From NCBI GenBank assembly GCA_000711775.1, contig ARYC01000640.1, positions 62,001 through 126,000 of the forward strand: 64,000 nucleotides of DNA, read 5' to 3'. Of the stretch, positions 58,530 through 64,000 are shown piece by piece (positions within the stretch are counted from its first letter, which is position 1; the number at the start of each line of letters is the position of its first letter). The position numbers and the translations under genes were made by a program. This stretch comes from Oxytricha trifallax (Eukaryota; Ciliophora; Spirotrichea; Sporadotrichida; Oxytrichidae). A model generated the notes under the pieces. The model ran no database searches, was not told the origin of the DNA, and saw only the letters and a program-made list of their open reading frames with translations.

Positions 58530-59242
58530 GAAAATATTATATATTAAATCGTAAAGTTTTACTTTTTCCTGTGGTTCCTCTAATTTTTTTATTAATACTT
58601 TATATTTAGATAGTAATCTAAGAGATGCTGATGGAAATTTCGAAAGTCAAAGTCTGAAGTTATCTGATAATTCAAATAGCTTCATTAAGACCCAGAATTA
58701 AATCTGTGTATTATTATAAGAAAATAAAACCCCTAAATTTAGTCTATTATCACCTTTTAATATATAGCTTCTGATTCTTAGGCTGAATTCCTGAGAACCT
58801 GCTAAGATATTATTTTACCTAGATTTGTATAAAAAATTGAAATTTATAGTATAGTTTGCAATTGCTGTCTCATTTAAAAATTTACAACGAATTCGTTAAA
58901 AGTTTCTCTAATAAAAACTGATTAAACCTAAATAGTAATATTGGCAGTTTATAATAATAATAAATTATAATTCAATTTTATTTTCAATTTATACAATTAT
59001 TCAAGTTTATTAGGTTATAATAGTTGGTTTAAAGAATCTGAAAATAACGAATATCGTATTATTGGTACGAAAAAAATTATCCTGAAGATATAGAGGTATA
59101 AAATAAAAATATTTTGCTTGAAGCATTCATAATTAAGCATAATTATTCAAATTATAAAATTTTTATTTAAAAAAAATGAAATTAACAATTAAAAATAGCT
59201 TCTTTTATAATTATATAAAGTCATTCTTGCATTCACTTCATG
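58530..59242 (+). pseudogene. Possible decayed or segmented gene, unknown
   Basis: The first frame (about 58530-58785) holds FTFSCGSSNFFINTLYLDSN and DADGNFESQSLKLSDNSNS. The next frame, from about 58785, is open for 150 codons to TGA 59240 and holds LLGYNSWFKESENNEYRIIG. The join needs a one-base shift or a removed segment. Composition (Asp, Asn, Ser, Glu) is unlike random AT-rich DNA. No family recognised. Confidence 0.33.
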
Positions 59243-60406
59243 AAAATGTACTTATATGATAGAATTTTAATTAATTAATTAAAGTTCTAATAAACCTGAT
59301 AAAACTTTTTGAAAATTTATTAATTGCAAAAGTTATCTTATAAATAATAAAAATTTTAGAATTAATAAATGAATAAATTACTTTTTAACAGTGTTTCAGA
59401 CTAAGTATTTTTTTCAATCAAAATTATAAAAAATATGTTAAGATTATGAAATTTAATTGAAATTTTTATTATAGATGTTAAACAAAATCTATAATAAATA
59501 TATATTTCAATATAATAATAAAATTTTTATTATAATAGAAATAATTAATTTATGTACTTATATTATATTATTTAATATTTTAGAATGTCTATAAGACCTT
59601 TTCAATATATATTTCCAAATCTATTCACTTAATTAATGGAATCATTTACAAAAAGTTACAAGGAAATTATCAAATTTATATTCTAATTAGCATTGTAAAT
59701 TAAAGAAAAGACGACTCCTTCAATCACCCTATGATTAATTATATAAGTAAGATTTTAAAATGAAAATAGAAAATCTCTAAATAACTTAAATAATTTATTT
59801 AGAAAATTTGATATCTCATCATTAAGCTTTATAGTCATAACTGAAGGATTATAAAAATTAAAATTTATAATATTTCTTTGTATTATTTACTTTTTTATTT
59901 AGATATTCATTTTTAAATTAAACTTTATATAATTTAATCTTTTACATTCGTCATAAATTTATAAATTAAACCATCTAATTGTGGATTAGTTATAAATAAT
60001 ATCATTTTTATTTGTTTTTTATTTCCCTATAATTAACTTAACAAATAATTAATATTATATTTTTTTTAAAATAAATTTCATGGTAATAAGAATTTAATAG
60101 AAATTTGATGATATTTTATAGATTTGCAATTAAATTTATATTTTTATATATTATTTAAAAATAAATCCTATTTAAGATTATCAAAATTAAAAAATATGAT
60201 AATTTACAAGCTTTTATATATTTTTAAATTAAAATCTATATTAATTTGTAATAAAACTATGTTAATAGTTTGGTATCACTCATAATTAAAATATAATTTT
60301 AAATTAATAAACTTTATTTATTTTATATAAAATGAATTTTAAATGAATTAAATTTAAATAATTAATTATTTAATAATTCATAATCAGTATTAATTATTAC
60401 TAATAT
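59243..60406. other. AT-rich DNA, no gene seen
   Basis: Nothing recognisable upstream of the next gene; its promoter should lie at the right edge. Confidence 0.45.
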
Positions 60407-61763
60407 ATGTTGAGCGACGAGGAAGACAAAAAATACATCTTCATTATCTTGAATGCAAATGATGGAAGCAAAAATGGAAAAATTTCAAAAACACATATTG
60501 AGATACCACTCATTCAGTCGTTTGAGAAATAAATGTTGCAGGTACAACTTCAGGTGCAATGTAATCTGGATTTAAAAAAAGTAGGGTAAGTAAATATTTT
60601 CTACAAATCCTAATGCCATCTTTAATAATTTATGGCCCCTATTTATTATACATATATTTGTAATAATTAATACTGATTATTATATTAGAGATGTCTAATT
60701 AAATTTTGACATCTTTTTTTTAATTTCTTTGCCTTAAGCGATTCACCACTAACTCATAATAATCAAACAGCTAAAAAATAACAATATATTAATTTGAATT
60801 GTAAATTATAATATATTAGTAGTGATATAATTAGTAAATATTTAAATTTAGTCTCTTTACACTGCTCTGGATCTATAGTTTTTTTTTCTTCATTTAAATA
60901 CAAAATACTCATTAAATAAATTAAAATATCCTAATATTTTCTCAATTATTATATTGTATACTTGAATCATCTACTTAAAATTAAAGGAGCTACTAAATAA
61001 AGCTAGATTTTATTTAATTTAAAAATTAATTTTTTATTAATAAATTATGACTTTTTTAAATGTCTTTATTACGTTTAAAATAAAAGTGATTAAGTAATCT
61101 TACAATGATAATGAGTAATAATAAGTTTCTAAAATTATATATAAATTTCCTGTTTATCCCAAACATGAATCTTAGATGAGATTTAGATTTTCTATATGAG
61201 ATAAAAATCTGTTTATTTGTGAAAAAACAATTAAACGTAAAAACAAAAAAGAAACCAATCCACTGGCACACTGCTATCCTAAACAAACCTTGATGTATTT
61301 AGTAGGCAGAGCCTAACAGATAATTCAGGATCCTACTGAGATTGTATGCAGTCCATGTAATGTAGAATTGGTGAAAAGCTTTTTACAGGTTTCGCTGCAG
61401 TTAAAATTGCAGCCTCTGTCAATTATATGCGACTTGCATGAGCATCCTACTTCAGGTTATTAGGAGATTGAATCACTGGTTTAAATGCTTTTCAATATCT
61501 CTCAGTTGAAGACTGATCAATACCTTCATCCTATGATCCTTATTTCCTAAAAATCGAACTTACCCGAAGTAATTATTCTAATGTAGTAAAATCCAGGGAC
61601 CTAATTTCACTCTAGAAAAGTATAGCTAGTAAATGAAATTCGCAGACTGCCATCTATCAAATTAAATTTGCTCTTCTGCCAACATACCACTAGCAATTCT
61701 AATATTAATTGTCTATTTGAAGTCTTATAAAGGATTGGTAACCTACTAAATATTACTTCTTGA
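60407..61763 (+). CDS. Two-segment gene of unknown function (about 211 residues)
   Basis: Segment 1 (60407-60585) starts MLSDEEDKKYIFIILNAND. Segment 2 (61307-61763) continues RAQQIIQDPTEIVCSPCNVE and ends LLNITS and TGA 61761-61763. The pointer AGTAGG (60580-60585, 61301-61306) joins them in frame as DLKKVGRAQQ. The protein has an acidic start, a charged N-terminal part, and a long helical and hydrophobic remainder (CDLHEHPTSGYQEIESLVQM; PEVIILMQQNPG). No membrane span or signal is obvious and no family is recognised. No TGA interrupts it, and length, composition and pointer agree, so I think it is an active host gene. Confidence 0.72.
60580..61306. other. 721-bp IES in the unknown gene
   Basis: Bounded by AGTAGG pointers. 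The interior is AT-rich. A protein-like frame continues left from segment 2 to about 61200 (KRKNKKETNPLAHC), but it is out of use if this pointer is right. No transposon signature seen inside. Confidence 0.68.
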
Positions 61764-61817
61764 TATTTTACAATGAATCTTAAAGTAAGATAAAATTAAT
61801 AAAATGAAAAGTTAATG

Positions 61818-62735
61818 ATTATTACTATAATATATTTGATTTGTGGAAATTGATAAATAAAATAAATAAAGAAAATAAATATATATAAATATATTTAACT
61901 GCCTCTAATTAGGAGTGTTCTTAATTCTAATTTGATTTATATTATTATAACAGTAATCTATTTAAATTAAATTTAATTAATCAATTTAATATATTATATA
62001 ATTAGTGGTCTAGTGGTCTGGCAGGGTCTTTAGTAGACCACTCAAAAGTATATATATTTTCATATAATAATAATTACGAAGCGTACTACCATCGACACGG
62101 TCAAAAGGAACGCCTCCTCCCCACTCTATGTCGAGATTTCAGATTGGCAGAGTATACATCTAGCCGCTCCGGTAGAGTCTGTCTTGAAGCGAATGAATAG
62201 GTAGTATATCTAATTTGAACGATCAGTGTACACTTCAAGATGACTGAACCCCGCAATTTGTTTCGTAATAAATCACTGGCACTGCTTCCAAAAATCCGAG
62301 CTGCCCTCATTCTGCACAAGTAGAAAGAAATAGTGGCGGTTTTGATACATTTTTTTTCATCTGTTAATGCTGAATCTATCACGCAGTGATAAGATCACAG
62401 TGTACTCTCAGCAAATCCAATATCCAAGTTCGTGGGTCTTGGAGTTTATTGACTCCATTTATATTCTACATATTCAAAATTATTATTATATGAAAATATA
62501 TATACTTTTGAGTGGTCTACTAAAGACCCTGCCAGACCACTAGACCACTAATTATATAATATATTAAATTGATTAATTAATTTAAATTTAAATAGATTAC
62601 TGTATAATAATATAAATCAAATTAGAATTAAGAACACTCCTAATTAGAGGCAGTTAAATATATTTATATATATTTATTTTCTTTATTTATTTTATTTATC
62701 AATTTCCACAAATCAAATGTATTATAGTAATAATA
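61818..62735. mobile_element. Long-TIR element with conserved GC-rich core, copy 2
   Basis: Arms of about 270 bp (61818-62100 and 62465-62735) include AGTGGTCTAGTGGTCTGGC and its inverse. The core of about 360 bp is related to the core of 39093-40168. The minus strand of the core is open for 93 codons under the standard code; the other copy is not, so coding is doubtful. Confidence 0.76.
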
Positions 62736-63180
62736 AAATTGTAGAAAAATATTAAAATAAAAAAGAATTATAAATTAAATTAATCAATTATAACATCAGA
62801 ATTGAATTCCAAAACAAATTTTATAAAAAACATAGTCCTAGCCTTATTTTGATTTTTTCCAAAACTTATTCAAACACACATTATAATTTGATAATTGCAT
62901 TAGGGCAATTGATAAAAATATTATTATATTCAATTATGCTAAAAATTATCAATTAAATTTAATATCTTTAAATTGAATATATTTAATCACTTTAATTTAA
63001 TTGTTTTTTTTTTTTAACAGAGTTCTTGCTTCTTAATTTAGCTATGGGATATTGCATAATTATGAGATAAAAAATTAAAATTCGAATAAATTTGTATTAT
63101 TCTTTATTAAAAAAGGAAGTTTTTACCTTAATATATAAACAAAATGAAATAGTTTTTCATTTATAATAATATAATCTACG
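62736..63180. other. AT-rich DNA, no gene seen
   Basis: Spacer between two inverted-repeat elements. Confidence 0.4.
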
Positions 63181-63188
63181 GAAATTAG

Positions 63189-63630
63189 GCATACCCTCCA
63201 TGTGCCTGGAATCGGAAAAGACCCCCCCATGTGCCTTGAATTTTTTTGACTTTCGTTCACAGTTCTGGAGTCATGAAAAATTCTCTGTGAAGAAGAAATT
63301 TCCAAAGCTCAATGACTACCATACCATATAATTTAGCTACCCTAGATTACGATTAAAAAACGAAATTAAAAAAATAGTGAAGGATTATAGGAGAAAAATC
63401 ATATTGTTTATGTTAAAAAATTGCATTTTATGATAATTTTCTAACTAATTTTTCTCTATGTATCCTTCACTATTTTTTAAATTTCGTTTTTTAATCGTAA
63501 TTTAGGGTAGCTAAATTATATGGTACGGTAGTCATTGAGCTTTGGAAATTTCTTCTTCACAGAGAACTTTTCATGATTCCAGAACTGTTAACGAAAGTCA
63601 AAAAAATTCAAGGCACATGGTAGGTTATCC
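63189..63630. mobile_element. 442-bp foldback element with GAAATTAG duplication
   Basis: Two arms pair from CATGTGCCTTGAATTTTTTTG inward to a centre near 63410. The left end has an extra diverged copy of the CCATGTGCCT unit. GAAATTAG flanks both sides (63181-63188, 63631-63638). No ORF. Confidence 0.8.
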
Positions 63631-63638
63631 GAAATTAG

Positions 63639-64000
63639 TCTTAACATTGAAAAATCTATAAATAACAATAAAATTTTATTTATTGTAATAAATAAAAATG
63701 ATAAAAATTATTGCAAATCAAGATTTATTTATTGATATTATTGAATTAGTGTCATTATGTAAATTATTTTATATTAATGTTAAGAGAAAGGGTTTTTAAG
63801 AGAATTTAAAGCAAAATGAGAATAAATAAAGTTAATGCTTATAATAAATTGAGAAAAATTATAAATTCAAATTGTTTATTAATTATCAAAAAATTATATA
63901 GTTATTATTTATTATTAAAATTCCATAATAAATTTAAATTAAAATATTTATATACATTTACAATAATAAAAATAAAAAATTTAATATATTATTGAAATTT
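63639..64000. other. AT-rich DNA to the window end
   Basis: No gene or repeat recognised. Confidence 0.4.

Noticed and set aside
1-64000. CRISPR arrays, rRNA or tRNA genes
   Set aside because: No regularly spaced repeats and no recognisable rRNA or tRNA sequence were seen on either strand.

Overview
The window looks like micronuclear (germline) DNA of a spirotrich ciliate of the Oxytricha/Sterkiella/Stylonychia type. Four things show this. (1) Real genes read only with TAA and TAG as glutamine and TGA as the sole stop; open frames broken under the standard code become continuous, and recognisable proteins (cytosolic carboxypeptidase, U2AF large subunit, transposases, LINE reverse transcriptase) appear. 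(2) Coding segments are interrupted by short AT-rich internal eliminated segments (IESs) bounded by 5-19 bp pointer repeats, and removing them restores frame. One gene is scrambled. (3) Telomere-bearing-element (TBE) transposons with C4A4 termini are present. (4) The remaining DNA is very AT-rich and packed with transposons and long palindromes, as expected of micronucleus-limited DNA. All calls were made by eye.

Layout. 1-743: 5'-incomplete minus-strand carboxypeptidase gene with one IES. 744-7757: a composite of two inverted TBEs, one full length (744-4886) and one truncated (4887-7757), flanked as a single unit by ATT. 7761-8670: U2AF large-subunit-like gene with one IES and one intron. 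8984-10394: a scrambled minus-strand gene (segment order 2-1-3-4) coding for about 233 residues. 11017-17750: part of a G-run MITE that seems to be interrupted at a TA by a 6.4-kb transposon. This transposon ends in AACCCCAAAACCCC and carries a DD34E transposase plus two other genes. 17950-18480: GC-richer decayed coding DNA, perhaps from a trypsin-like protease. 18838-22080: foldback and MITE insertions. 22095-27313: a 5.2-kb LINE with a 14-bp target duplication, an endonuclease/reverse-transcriptase ORF and a separate downstream Ulp1-like ORF. 27328-51900: mostly AT-rich DNA with MITEs, foldbacks and a dispersed repeat pair. 51925-54366: a palindromic element split by a retroposed element with one open frame of 488 codons (13-bp target duplication, ATT-repeat tail). 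55.9-59.3 kb: possible decayed genes. 60407-61763: an unrecognised two-segment gene of about 211 residues. 61818-63630: two more inverted-repeat elements.

How the parts relate. The host genes need their IESs removed and, in one case, their segments reordered before they can be read. The transposons are of several independent kinds (TBE, a second Tc1/IS630-type element, MITEs with 8-bp duplications, two LINE-type insertions) and are repeatedly nested. Several transposon ORFs carry isolated in-frame TGA codons or single frame breaks, so most copies look decayed. The transposase of the truncated TBE, the Ulp1-like ORF and the 488-codon ORF read through uninterrupted.
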